A stretch of 64,000 nucleotides of DNA from Actinomadura atramentaria DSM 43919. GTDB taxonomy: Bacteria; Actinomycetota; Actinomycetes; Streptosporangiales; Streptosporangiaceae. The notes under the pieces are model-generated. The model worked only from the letters and a program-made list of their open reading frames with translations, was not told the DNA's origin and searched no databases. This document shows, one piece after another, positions 50,615 through 58,548 of the stretch. Both the position numbers and the translations under genes were made by a program. Position 1 is the first letter of the stretch. The number at the start of each line of letters is the position of its first letter. The stretch lies in contig NZ_KB907212.1 of the NCBI RefSeq assembly GCF_000381885.1, positions 62,001-126,000 of the forward strand, in the 5' to 3' direction.

Positions 50615-50875
50615 TCACGGCGCGTTGCCGAGCGTACTGCGCGGCCGTCTGCGGCGGCGCTCGGCGGCGACCAGCGCCAGCACCTCCAGATGTTTGCGGG
50701 CGATCCGCTCCACCAGGCCGGGTTCCGCCGCGCCGACGACCTCCAGCGCGCCGTACCGCGCCGCCGCCACGCACCGCGTCACCGTCTCCGGCGGGTGGAC
50801 CGCCGCGAACTCGGCGGCCAGCCGCCGGTCGATCTCCTCGTACGGCTGACGTTCGCCGTCCCCGTGGTGAGCCAT
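50615..50875 (-). CDS. Conserved small protein with a three-helix bundle domain
   Basis: An 86-residue cytosolic protein: YEEIDRRLAAEFAAVHPPETVTRCVAAARYGALEVVG, then LVERIARKHLEVLALVAAERRRRRP. I associate this with the actinobacterial three-helix bundle dimerisation family of unknown role. Starts at ATG 50875. It precedes the small peptide and PH-domain genes on the same strand after 83 bp. Confidence 0.7.
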   Translation of the reverse strand: MAHHGDGERQPYEEIDRRLAAEFAAVHPPETVTRCVAAARYGALEVVGAAEPGLVERIARKHLEVLALVAAERRRRRPRSTLGNAP

Positions 50876-51160
50876 TGAGCATCCCCTGAGAACTCGTTCG
50901 CGCGCCCCGGTCCGAAACCGTCCCCTGTGCGCCGGAGCGACGGACGGAACGATCCTGACGTTCCGCTATTCGCTATTACCCACGGTGACACGTCGGCGAA
51001 CATCCGCAGACGCCGCGCAAAGCAGTGTTCTGCGGGACGGATGGTGACGACTGGACTGCCGGGAAGTCAGGGAAGTCTCTCTTCATCGTGCGATCCCCGG
51101 AAGAATCCGGCCGTTATTGGACGAAGAGTGAAATTGTGGGTCGTGAAATGACCGGCTGCG

Positions 51161-51799
51161 TCAGACGACGCCGTACAGCCGGTCTCCCGCGTCGCCGAGG
51201 CCGGGGAGGATGAACCCGCGCTCGTCCAGCCGCTCGTCGATCGCCGCCGTCACCACGCGGACCGGCGCGTCCGTGCCCGCGAACGCGTCCTCCAGGTGCC
51301 GCAGGCCCTCCGGCGCGGCGAGCAGGCACAGCGCGGTGACGTCGTCGGCGCCCCGGTCGAACAGCAGCTTGATCGCGGCGGCGAGGGTGCCGCCCGTCGC
51401 GAGCATCGGGTCGAGCACGTAGCACTGGCGGCCGGACAGGTCGTCGGGGAGCCGCGACGCGTACGTCTGCGCCTGCAGCGTGCCCTCGTCGCGGACCATG
51501 CCGAGGAAGCCGACCTCGGCGGTCGGCAGCAGCCGCGTCATCCCGTCGAGCATCCCGAGGCCCGCCCGCAGGATCGGCACGACGAGCGGCTTCGGGCTGG
51601 CGAGCTGCGCGCCGCGCGTCTCGGTGACGGGCGTCCGGATTCGGACGTCGGCGACCCGGACGTCCCGCGTCGCCTCGTAGGCGAGAAGCGTGACCAGCTC
51701 GTCCGCGAGCCGCCGGAACGTCGGCGAATCGGTGCGGACGTCCCGCAACGTGGTCAGCTTGTGCGCGACGAGCGGATGATCGACGGCCAGGGTCTCCAT
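51161..51799 (-). CDS. upp: Uracil phosphoribosyltransferase
   Basis: Upp makes UMP from uracil and PRPP, salvaging free uracil. The 212-residue protein is complete: [28 protein letters not shown], the PRPP loop [16 protein letters not shown] and [12 protein letters not shown] for uracil binding. ATG 51799 begins the conserved METL...HPLV start. It lies beside tadA and its associated genes, a usual actinobacterial neighbourhood. Confidence 0.96.
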   Translation of the reverse strand: METLAVDHPLVAHKLTTLRDVRTDSPTFRRLADELVTLLAYEATRDVRVADVRIRTPVTETRGAQLASPKPLVVPILRAGLGMLDGMTRLLPTAEVGFLGMVRDEGTLQAQTYASRLPDDLSGRQCYVLDPMLATGGTLAAAIKLLFDRGADDVTALCLLAAPEGLRHLEDAFAGTDAPVRVVTAAIDERLDERGFILPGLGDAGDRLYGVV

Positions 51800-51894
51800 G
51801 TGCTCACCGTACCGGCACGTTCCAGCGCGAACTGCCACGTGAACAGCTCCGACGGGACAGGATAGGACCGGGTCAAGTCGGGCACTATGGCGAT

Positions 51895-52134
51895 ATGACC
51901 AGCGATCGGGAACAGGAGAATCCGCAGGTCGGACGCGCCCGCCCGGCCGCCCCCGACCGGGGCCGCGCCGCCGACCCGACCCCCGAGGAGGTCCGCGACC
52001 ACCTCCGGCGGCGGGCGGTGTTCCTCCGCGAGCTCGCCGAGGCGCGGGAGCTGCGCCGCCGCGTCACGCCGCACCGGTCGCGGCGCGCCCGCATCCACGC
52101 CGCGCTGCGCCGGCGAACATTCCGCCTGAATTAA
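51895..52134 (+). CDS. Small hypothetical basic protein
   Basis: A 79-residue hydrophilic frame, [20 protein letters not shown], with a helical basic second half ([28 protein letters not shown]). I do not recognise it. A purine-poor start at 51895 and no ribosome binding site weaken the call; its place, in the gap between upp and the tadA-associated genes, is the main support. Confidence 0.45.
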   Translation: MTSDREQENPQVGRARPAAPDRGRAADPTPEEVRDHLRRRAVFLRELAEARELRRRVTPHRSRRARIHAALRRRTFRLN

Positions 52135-52284
52135 CACCATCGGGTAGGTTCGATCGGCGGCGTCGACCTGGACGCCGCCGCACCGCCGCCGCTCCCGGGG
52201 TTCCGCGAGTTTGGCGGTGCTGGACGCGAGGGCGCGCTGCATCTGCGACCATGCCCTGGCAGCAGACACGCCGGTGGGGTGGAG

Positions 52285-52770
52285 ATGACGGATGTTGACG
52301 CGACGGACTTCGCCGTCGTCGTGTACCGCGAGGACGAGCGCTGGGAGGCCGAGATCCTCCCGGTCGCGCTGACCGAGGACCTCGACGGCCTCATCCACGC
52401 CCTGCGCCAGCAGCCCAGCCTCGGCGGGACCATCGGGCTCGTCGCCGTCGGCGACGACTTCTTCGTCGCGATCCGGCTCCTCGGCGAGGACACGATGGTG
52501 TTCCTCTCCGACGTCACCGCCTCCGTGGACTGGCCGCTCGCCCGGCAGGTCCTCGACCACCTCGACATCCCCGTCCCCGACGACGAGGAACTGGACCAGG
52601 TCCTCCCCGTCGGCGACATGTCGATCTTCGCCGACCTCGGGCTCGACGAGATGGAGATCGGCGCGATCTCCGGCGACCTGGAGCTGTACCCCGACGAGAT
52701 GCTGCTCAGCATCTCCGAACGGCTCGGCTTCGCCCCCGCGTTCGAACGCGCCCTCGACGCCCTGGGCTGA
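52285..52770 (+). CDS. tRNA adenosine deaminase-associated protein, first paralogue
   Basis: A 161-residue acidic protein: FAVVVYREDERWEAEILPVALTEDLDGLIHALRQQP, VFLSDVTASVDWPLARQVLDHL, IFADLGLDEMEIGAISGDLELYPDEMLLSI. It matches an actinobacterial family named for its constant place before tadA. The molecular role is unknown. A second, diverged member follows after about 50 bp. GTG 52279 is a possible earlier start. Confidence 0.88.
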   Translation: MTDVDATDFAVVVYREDERWEAEILPVALTEDLDGLIHALRQQPSLGGTIGLVAVGDDFFVAIRLLGEDTMVFLSDVTASVDWPLARQVLDHLDIPVPDDEELDQVLPVGDMSIFADLGLDEMEIGAISGDLELYPDEMLLSISERLGFAPAFERALDALG

Positions 52771-52819
52771 CCGGCGGGCTGACCGGCCCGACCCCGTGAC
52801 GGTTTGTCACAATGGGGAC

Positions 52820-53263
52820 GTGGAAACGTTCGCGGCCGTCTTCGCCCGCGCCCCCGAAGGCTGGACGGGCGCCGACGCCCCGCTCGACGAGGCCGAGGAC
52901 GTCGCCGACGTCACCGACCTGCTGCGCGGCGTCGCCGCCGAGACGACCGGCGACCCCGTCCTGCTGCTCGTCGAGGAGGACGACGACTGGTTCGGCGTCC
53001 TGCGCGCCGGGGCCGACCCGGGCGGGCCGCCGCGCGCCTACGTCTCCGCCGTCCGCGACGACGGGCTCGGCGCGCTCCTGCGGCCCCTCTTCGACGACGT
53101 CCCCAGCGGCTCCGCCGGCGGCGACCCCGCCGTCCTGCGCGACCTCGGCGTCGAACCCGGCCGCCTCGGCGACCTCGCCGACCGCGCGCTGCCCGGCGAC
53201 GCCCTCGCCGCCCTCGCCGAACTCGTCGGATTCGCCGACGAGTACGACCGGCTGCGCGGCTGA
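52820..53263 (+). CDS. tRNA adenosine deaminase-associated protein, second paralogue
   Basis: A 147-residue acidic protein: FAAVFARAPEGWTGADAPLDEAEDVADVTDLL, VLLLVEEDDDWFGVLRA, LGVEPGRLGDLADRALPGDALAALAELVGF. Its strand order mirrors the first paralogue (FAxVxxRxxxxW, then VSAVRDDG and a short end), so the two arose by duplication, and this one has lost most conserved acidic motifs of the other. GTG 52820 begins the domain; GTG 52796 is possible. tadA starts four bases after its stop. Confidence 0.75.
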   Translation: METFAAVFARAPEGWTGADAPLDEAEDVADVTDLLRGVAAETTGDPVLLLVEEDDDWFGVLRAGADPGGPPRAYVSAVRDDGLGALLRPLFDDVPSGSAGGDPAVLRDLGVEPGRLGDLADRALPGDALAALAELVGFADEYDRLRG

Positions 53264-53266
53264 CCC

Positions 53267-53746
53267 GTGCCCGACACCGCCGACGCGCGGCCCGAATACG
53301 TCCCCGCCATGCGCCTCGCCCTCACCGAGGCGCGCGCCGCCGGCGCCGCCGGAGACATCCCCGTCGGCGCCGTCGTCCTCGACCCCGACCGCGCCGTCCT
53401 CGGCACCGGCCGCAACGACCGCGAACACACCGCCGACCCCACCGGCCACGCCGAGATCGTCGCCCTCCGCGCCGCCGCCGCCCGCCTCCGCACCTGGCGG
53501 CTCACCGGCTGCACCCTCGTCGTCACCCTCGAACCCTGCACCATGTGCGCCGGAGCCGCCGTCCAAGCCCGCCTCGACCGCATCGTCTACGGCGCCGCCG
53601 ACCCCAAAGCCGGCGCCATCGGCTCCCTCTGGGACGTCGCCCGCGACCGCCGCCTCAACCACCGCCCCGAAGTCCTCGCCGAATACCTCGCCCCCGACTG
53701 CGCCCAACCCCTAACCGAGTTCTTCACCCACCGCAGAGTCCGGTAA
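53267..53746 (+). CDS. tadA: tRNA adenosine(34) deaminase TadA
   Basis: TadA converts A34 to inosine in tRNA-Arg(ACG). The 159-residue protein has the zinc site of the family: DPTGHAEIVALRAAA (HAE) and TLEPCTMCAGA (PCxxC), plus GDIPVGAVVLD near the N terminus and RIVYGAADPKAGAIGSLWD. GTG 53267 lies four bases after the upstream stop, so it is coupled. A tRNA-Ser gene begins 11 bases after its end. Confidence 0.95.
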   Translation: MPDTADARPEYVPAMRLALTEARAAGAAGDIPVGAVVLDPDRAVLGTGRNDREHTADPTGHAEIVALRAAAARLRTWRLTGCTLVVTLEPCTMCAGAAVQARLDRIVYGAADPKAGAIGSLWDVARDRRLNHRPEVLAEYLAPDCAQPLTEFFTHRRVR

Positions 53747-53756
53747 GCTCTCCCGC

Positions 53757-53841
53757 GGTGGTGTCGCCTAGTGGACGAGGGCGCACGCCTCGAAAGCGTG
53801 TGAAGTGCAAGCTTCCGTGGGTTCGAATCCCACCACCACCG
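53757..53841 (+). tRNA. tRNA-Ser (CGA anticodon)
   Basis: An 85-base cloverleaf. Acceptor GGTGGTG pairs with CACCACC, the anticodon loop in CACGCCTCGAAAGCGTG gives CGA, the variable arm is TGAAGTGCAAGCTTCC, and the T-loop is TTCGAAT. The CCA end is not encoded. It follows tadA directly. Confidence 0.95.
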
Positions 53842-53924
53842 CTCGCCTGGGAGCCCCCTGCTCGCCGCTTGTCGCGGCTTCGCCGGGGGCTCGCTCCTTT
53901 CGCCCAGGGGGACGACCCCCTGGA

Positions 53925-53985
53925 ACCCCCGGGCGGGGGCTCCGCCCCCGCACCCCCTTTGGGGCTTCGCCCCTTGCCCCCTTGT
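53925..53985. terminator. GC-rich hairpins between tRNA-Ser and the lipoprotein gene
   Basis: GGGCGGGGGC-tcc-GCCCCCGC (about 53930-53950) and GGGGC-ttc-GCCCC (about 53962-53974) are strong stem-loops in the gap between converging genes, the second followed on the plus strand by a T-rich run about 20 bases later. They could end transcription from both sides. Similar GGGGCTTCGCCCC elements are frequent in actinomycetes. Confidence 0.65.
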
Positions 53986-54025
53986 GGTTTCCGTTGTTGG
54001 TTGGGTTTTTGGCCTCTTCGCTTCT

Positions 54026-54544
54026 TTATTCTGCGCAGAGGCCCTCTGACTTGTTCTTGGCCACTGCCTTGCGGACGCCCTGCTTGAGGTTGCGGAGGGA
54101 CGCCTTGTCGGGGACGTAGTGCCAGGCGCCGTCCTCGTAGAGGAAGTGGAAGGACAGGAGGGCTATGGAGCGTTCCGCTCGGACGACGCCCTTGTCGCCC
54201 GCCACTCGGGCCGCCTTGATTTTGAAGGGGATGCCCTCGGCCAGGGGGGTGCAGAGTTCGAAGGTCTTCTCGTAGTCGGCTCGGGAGATGACCTTCTTCG
54301 CCGCCGTCGTCCACAGGTCGTAGGCCGCGCCGTAGTCGCCGCTGGAGTAGGCGTCGAACTCCTCCTTCGCCGCCTTGCGGAGGGCGGTGACCGTGCGGGG
54401 CTGCGCCGGGGGCTTCGAGGTCGTCGCCTCGGCCGCCGGGGTCGTCGGGGGCTTGTCGGCGGCCTTCGGGTCGTTGTCGCCGCCGCCGCAGGCGGACAGG
54501 GCCAGGGGGGCCAGTAGGACGAAGGACAGATGGCGTGCGCGCAT
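54026..54544 (-). CDS. Lipoprotein of unknown function
   Basis: A 172-residue exported protein. The signal ends LALSAC with the lipidated cysteine near residue 19. A Pro/Thr/Ala-rich linker follows (about 25-50), then a domain with RKAAKEEFDAYSSGDYGAAYDLWTTAAKKVISRADYEKTF, which resembles NTF2/DUF4878-like lipoprotein domains. Role unknown. It stands alone. Confidence 0.78.
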   Translation of the reverse strand: MRARHLSFVLLAPLALSACGGGDNDPKAADKPPTTPAAEATTSKPPAQPRTVTALRKAAKEEFDAYSSGDYGAAYDLWTTAAKKVISRADYEKTFELCTPLAEGIPFKIKAARVAGDKGVVRAERSIALLSFHFLYEDGAWHYVPDKASLRNLKQGVRKAVAKNKSEGLCAE

Positions 54545-54659
54545 GGCTTGCTCCTGGGGATGGGAGTGCGGGGCGTGCGGACGCTATCCGGACATTCGAC
54601 TCAGGGAATAGCGGATACCTGGAAAGTGGGCCGATTGCGGCAACCGGCGGTGATCTTGG

Positions 54660-55520
54660 TCACCCGACGGTTACCAGCGCCACGCCCGCCGCCGCCAGGG
54701 CCATTCCCACACGCTGTACGGCGCGCAGTCGCTCGCTGTACGCGAATCTCGCCATCAGGACCGTGATCGCCGGATACAGCGATGTCAGGACCGCCGCGAG
54801 GCTGAGCATCCCCGACCGCGCGGCGACGAAGTACAGCGTGTTCGCGGCCGCGTCCAGGACGCCCGACGCGACGGCGAGCGCGATCAGCGGGCGGCCCCGC
54901 ACCGCCGGGCCGGGCAGGGCGCCGTGCCGCCGGACCAGGTACGCGGCGGCGAGGACGGCGACGGCCAGGTTCGCCGTCCGGGACGCGGCGATCGGCCACA
55001 GCCCGCCGTGCCCGCCCGCCTCCTTCAGCAGGATGAAGAAGACCCCGAAGCAGACGCCCGCCAGGCCCGCCACCAGCGGCCCGCTGTCCTGCGGGCGGCG
55101 CGCCGCCGCGACCCGCGCGCCGTCGTCCTTCTCCATGCTGACCAGCCCGATGGCGACCAGGCACAGCACGACGCCGACGACGACCGGCGCGTCGAGCCGT
55201 TCGCCGCGCAGCACGCCCGCCGCGACCGGCAGGACGGCGGCGGCCAGCGCCGAGACGGGCGCGACGACGCTCATCGGCCCCCGCGCCAGCGCCCGGTAGA
55301 ACGCGAGCATCCCCGCGCCGCCCGCGACGCCCGCGCCGAAGCCCCACGCGAGGCCGTCCGCGCTCGGCGCGCCGCCGAACGCCGCGCCGGCGACGATGAG
55401 CGCGAGCCCGGCGGGCAGGCCGAGCAGCAGCGCGCGGACGGCCGTCGCGCGGCGCGACACCGTCCCGCCGAGGAAGTCCGAGACCCCGTAGACGACCGCC
55501 GACGTCAGCGCGAGCAGCAT
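54660..55520 (-). CDS. EamA/DMT-superfamily transporter
   Basis: A 286-residue membrane protein with about ten helices in two EamA-like repeats (MLLALTSAVVYGVSDFLGG, and LVAGLAGVCFGVFFILLKEAGG), and the family's conserved GPMSVVAPVSALAAAVLPV and LTSLYPAITVLMARFAYSERL. Members export metabolites or drugs; the substrate is unknown. ATG 55520 overlaps the stop of the B3/B4 gene by one base (TGATG), so they are co-translated. Confidence 0.88.
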   Translation of the reverse strand: MLLALTSAVVYGVSDFLGGTVSRRATAVRALLLGLPAGLALIVAGAAFGGAPSADGLAWGFGAGVAGGAGMLAFYRALARGPMSVVAPVSALAAAVLPVAAGVLRGERLDAPVVVGVVLCLVAIGLVSMEKDDGARVAAARRPQDSGPLVAGLAGVCFGVFFILLKEAGGHGGLWPIAASRTANLAVAVLAAAYLVRRHGALPGPAVRGRPLIALAVASGVLDAAANTLYFVAARSGMLSLAAVLTSLYPAITVLMARFAYSERLRAVQRVGMALAAAGVALVTVG

Positions 55521-56203
55521 CACCACGCGGAATCACCCTCGTCGGGCGTGACGAGCCGGCTCTCGATCCGCGCGTCCGGGCTGATCTCGCGGAGCCGCGC
55601 GGTGAGGACGTCGCCCGCCTCGGCGAGGCGCTCGCGCGAGTAGGGCGCGAGGGTCTCCAGCAGGAACAGGGCGTCCGTCGTGTCCTCGGTGATGCGGGTC
55701 CGGACGCACTGCCGCCAGTTCCAGCGGCGGCAGGTGACGCCCTCGTCGTCGCGCCACACGACCTCGCCGGGCGCGGGGTGCTCGACGGCGGGCTCCCCGG
55801 CCGCGACGGTGTCGAACGTCTCCTCGCCGGTCGCGCGGACGAGCCGCGCCGGGCCCCGGTAGGCGGCCAGGTCCTCGCCGCCGACCGGCAGCGCGTACTC
55901 GACGCTGACCGCGTTGTAGGCGTCCACGACCCGGTTGACCTCGGGGAGCGCGTCGAGGCGGCGCAGCAGCGCGTCCATCGAGGGCCGCGTCCGCTGGGGC
56001 TTCGCGCCGAACGCCCGGTACGCGTCGCGCCAGGCGTCCAGGTGCGGGTCGCCGGGGGAAGCCTTGGCCGCGGCGGCGGCGAGCCGGGAGCGGGATTCGT
56101 CGTCGCTGGGGCCGCCGGTGAGGCCGGTGGCGGCGACGGCGAGGACGGCGAAGTCGGGACGCAGCGCGCCGACCTCGGCGCTGACGGCGATGCGGTCGAG
56201 CAT
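55520..56203 (-). CDS. B3/B4 tRNA-binding domain protein
   Basis: A 227-residue free-standing B3/B4 domain, the module that in phenylalanyl-tRNA synthetase edits Tyr-tRNA. Visible: RPDFAVLAVAATGL, AYRAFGAKPQRTRPSMDALLRRL, LPEVNRVVDAYNAVSVEYALPVGGEDL and GEVVWRDDEGVTCRRWNWRQCVRTRITEDTTDALFLLE. ATG 56203 has a GGGGGA seven bases upstream. It is divergent from the XRE-cupin regulator by 72 bp, and is likely controlled by it, together with the transporter. Confidence 0.9.
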   Translation of the reverse strand: MLDRIAVSAEVGALRPDFAVLAVAATGLTGGPSDDESRSRLAAAAAKASPGDPHLDAWRDAYRAFGAKPQRTRPSMDALLRRLDALPEVNRVVDAYNAVSVEYALPVGGEDLAAYRGPARLVRATGEETFDTVAAGEPAVEHPAPGEVVWRDDEGVTCRRWNWRQCVRTRITEDTTDALFLLETLAPYSRERLAEAGDVLTARLREISPDARIESRLVTPDEGDSAW

Positions 56204-56275
56204 GGCGAATCCCCCGGTCATTTGAGTGCAATGCCGATGTCACTATAACGACCGGCGGTCGGTACGCTGAGCCGG

Positions 56276-56851
56276 ATGAGCGACCACGACGCGGTCGGCG
56301 AGGCCGTCGCACGCACCGTCCGGTCCCTGCGCGCGCTGCACGGGTGGAGCCTGGACGACCTCGCGGGCCGCTCGGGCGTCAGCAAGGGCGTCCTCGTCGG
56401 GCTCGAACAGGGGCGCGGCAACCCCAACCTCACGACGCTGATCCGGATCTCCGAGGCGCTGGGGGTTCCGCTGACCCGGCTCGTCCAGGTCGAGGAGGAC
56501 CCGCCCGTCCGCGTGTTCCCGCCGCACCGGCACGCCGTCCTGTGGCGCGGAGCGGACGGCGGCACCGGCACGCTGCTCGCGGGCAGCGACCCGCGACCCG
56601 CGCTGGAACTGTGGCGGTGGCGTCTGCGGCCCGGCGAGAACCGCGAGAGCGAAGCGCACGCGCCCGGCACCAAAGAGGCCCTGTACGTGCTGGAGGGCGA
56701 GCTGACGCTGGCCGTGGACGGCCGGTCCGACCGGATCGCGGCGGGCGGCGCGGCCGTGTTCGCGGGCGACCGCCCGCACGGCTACGCCAACGACGCCGCC
56801 AACGACTCGAGCGGCGACGTCGTGTTCGTCCTCGCGGTGCTCGACCCCTGA
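56276..56851 (+). CDS. XRE-cupin transcriptional regulator
   Basis: A 191-residue regulator with N-terminal HTH (LDDLAGRSGVSKGVLVGLEQGRGNPNLTTLIRISEALG) and a C-terminal cupin barrel (ESEAHAPGTKEALYVLEGELTLAVDGRSDRIAAGGAAVFAGDRPHGYAN). The cupin would sense a small ligand. It is divergent from the B3/B4-EamA operon, a pairing repeatedly seen, so it probably regulates that operon. Its stop adjoins the end of the converging clamp gene. Confidence 0.9.
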   Translation: MSDHDAVGEAVARTVRSLRALHGWSLDDLAGRSGVSKGVLVGLEQGRGNPNLTTLIRISEALGVPLTRLVQVEEDPPVRVFPPHRHAVLWRGADGGTGTLLAGSDPRPALELWRWRLRPGENRESEAHAPGTKEALYVLEGELTLAVDGRSDRIAAGGAAVFAGDRPHGYANDAANDSSGDVVFVLAVLDP

Positions 56852-58000
56852 TCAGGACGCCAGGCGGATCGGCATCACCAGGTAGCGGAAGCCGGTGTCG
56901 GCGTCCTCGTCGGGCTCGGCGTCGCCCTCCGGGTCGGGGATGCCGGTGAGCAGCGCGGCCTTCGTCGGCGTCGTGCATTCCAGGCGCGCGTAGCGGCCGG
57001 GGACGCCCGCGAGGCCGTCCAGCAGGTACTGCGGGCTGAACGCGATGTCGATGTCGTCGCCGTCCAGGCGCGCGTCGATGGTCTCGTTGGCGCGCGCCGC
57101 GTCGCCGGCCGCCGCGCGGACCCGCACCCGCCCGTCGGTGAACGCCAGCCGGACGGGCGTCCCCCGGTCCGCGACGAGCGCGACGCGCTTGATCGCCTCG
57201 GTGAACGGCCCGGTCTCGACGCGGGCGATGGACGACCACGTGCCGGTCAGCCGCGAGCGGTAGTCGATGAACTGGTCGTCCAGCAGCCGAGTCGTCATGC
57301 TGCGGTCGCCCCCGGAGACGCCGATCAGCGTCGCGCCCTGCCCCGCCAGCCCGATCTCCACCTCCGCGCCCGGCCGGATCGCCTTCGCCGTGTCCGCGAG
57401 GGTGCGCGCCGGGACGACGACGCCCGCCGAGAACCCCGGCTCGACCGGCTTCCACTCGACCTCGCGGGCCGCGATGCGGTACCGGTCGGTGCAGGCCATT
57501 CGCAGCACCGGCCCGTCGAAGTCGAGCCGGACGCCGGTCAGCATCGGCAGCGTGTCGTCGCGCCCCGCCGCCGGGGCGACCTGCGCGACGGCGGCGGCGA
57601 ACGCGTCGGCGGAGATCGTCCCCGCGGCGGCGGGCGGCTCCGGCAGCGCCGGGTAGTCCTCGACGGGCATGAGCTGGATGCCGAACTCGGCGCTGCCGCA
57701 GCGGACGACGATCTCCGACCCCGCCTCGGCGATCTCCACGGGCCGCGCCGGAAGGCTCCGGACGATCTCCGTCAGCAGCCGCCCCGGCACCAGCGCCCGG
57801 CCCGGCCGCGCGACGTCCGCGTCCACGACCGCGCGCGCCGAGACCTCGTGGTCGAACCCGGCGAGCACCACGCGCCCGTCGGCGTCCGCCTCGATCAGCA
57901 GCCCGGCGAGCACCGGCAGCGCCGGGCGCGACGGCACCGTCCGCACCGCCCACGCGACGCCCTCGGCGAGGGCCTGCCGGTCCACCCGGAACTCCACCAT
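56852..58000 (-). CDS. DNA polymerase III beta subunit (sliding clamp), paralogue
   Basis: A 382-residue clamp with the three-domain pattern: MVEFRVDRQALAEGVAWAVRTVPSRPALPVLAGLLIEA, LMPVEDYPALPEPP, DDTLPMLTGVRLDFDG, ACTDRYRIAAREVEW, and the C-terminal RYLVMPIRLAS (replacing the common MPIR/RL end with the same MP.R). The neighbours are not dnaA, recF or gyrB, so this is probably the second clamp that many actinobacteria carry rather than the main dnaN; which one is used for what is unknown. Confidence 0.9.
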   Translation of the reverse strand: MVEFRVDRQALAEGVAWAVRTVPSRPALPVLAGLLIEADADGRVVLAGFDHEVSARAVVDADVARPGRALVPGRLLTEIVRSLPARPVEIAEAGSEIVVRCGSAEFGIQLMPVEDYPALPEPPAAAGTISADAFAAAVAQVAPAAGRDDTLPMLTGVRLDFDGPVLRMACTDRYRIAAREVEWKPVEPGFSAGVVVPARTLADTAKAIRPGAEVEIGLAGQGATLIGVSGGDRSMTTRLLDDQFIDYRSRLTGTWSSIARVETGPFTEAIKRVALVADRGTPVRLAFTDGRVRVRAAAGDAARANETIDARLDGDDIDIAFSPQYLLDGLAGVPGRYARLECTTPTKAALLTGIPDPEGDAEPDEDADTGFRYLVMPIRLAS

Positions 58001-58059
58001 CGACTGCCTCCTCGCTCGTCAGCGCTCCGCACGTTACGCGCCGCCACCGACAGAACCGG

Positions 58060-58548
58060 TCAGAAGAGGGCGGCCCCGCGCTCGAAGTCGAGCAGCGCGC
58101 GCTTGCGCTCCAGCCCGCCGCCGTAGCCGGTGAGGCCGCCGGACGCGCCGATCACCCGGTGGCACGGGACGATGATCCCGACCGGGTTGCGGCCGTTGGC
58201 CAGGCCGACCGCGCGGGCCGCGCCGGGGCTGCCGATCTTGTCCGCGAGCTGGCCGTAGCTCCACGTCTGCCCGTACGGGATCGTGAGCAGCCCGGCCCAG
58301 ACGCGCCGCTGGAAGTCCGTCCCGCGCAGGGCGAGCGGGACGTCGAACTCGGTGCGGTCGCCCGCGAAGTACTCGTCGAGCTGGGCGCGGACCGCCTCGA
58401 ACGGGCCGTCGTCGTCGCGGACGCCGAAGGTCGCGTTCTCCGGGCGGTGGCGCTGCGCGTCCATGTAGAGGCCGCGCAGCCCGTCGTCGTCGGCCACGAG
58501 CGTGAGCGGCCCGACCGGGCTGTCCACGACGGTGTGGACGGTTGTCAT
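58060..58548 (-). CDS. ogt: Methylated-DNA-protein cysteine methyltransferase
   Basis: Removes methyl groups from O6-methylguanine by transfer to its own cysteine. The 162-residue protein has the active-site motif GIIVPCHRVIGASGGLTGYGGG (Cys near residue 129) and the winged-helix DFQRRVWAGLLTIPYGQTWSYGQLADKIGSP. Full length. ATG 58548 overlaps the stop of the AdaA-AlkA fusion (ATGA), so both repair enzymes are made together. Confidence 0.95.
   Translation of the reverse strand: MTTVHTVVDSPVGPLTLVADDDGLRGLYMDAQRHRPENATFGVRDDDGPFEAVRAQLDEYFAGDRTEFDVPLALRGTDFQRRVWAGLLTIPYGQTWSYGQLADKIGSPGAARAVGLANGRNPVGIIVPCHRVIGASGGLTGYGGGLERKRALLDFERGAALF

Noticed and set aside
51025-51150. A short plus-strand frame between the small helical protein gene and upp
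   Set aside because: The translation looks protein-like in places (AGKSGKSLFIVRSPEESGRY) but has no start signal, no recognised family, and runs into the opposite upp gene.
50876-51160. A riboswitch or RNA gene upstream of the small helical protein gene
   Set aside because: The AT-richer stretch has no conserved riboswitch core that I can recognise and no strong terminator.
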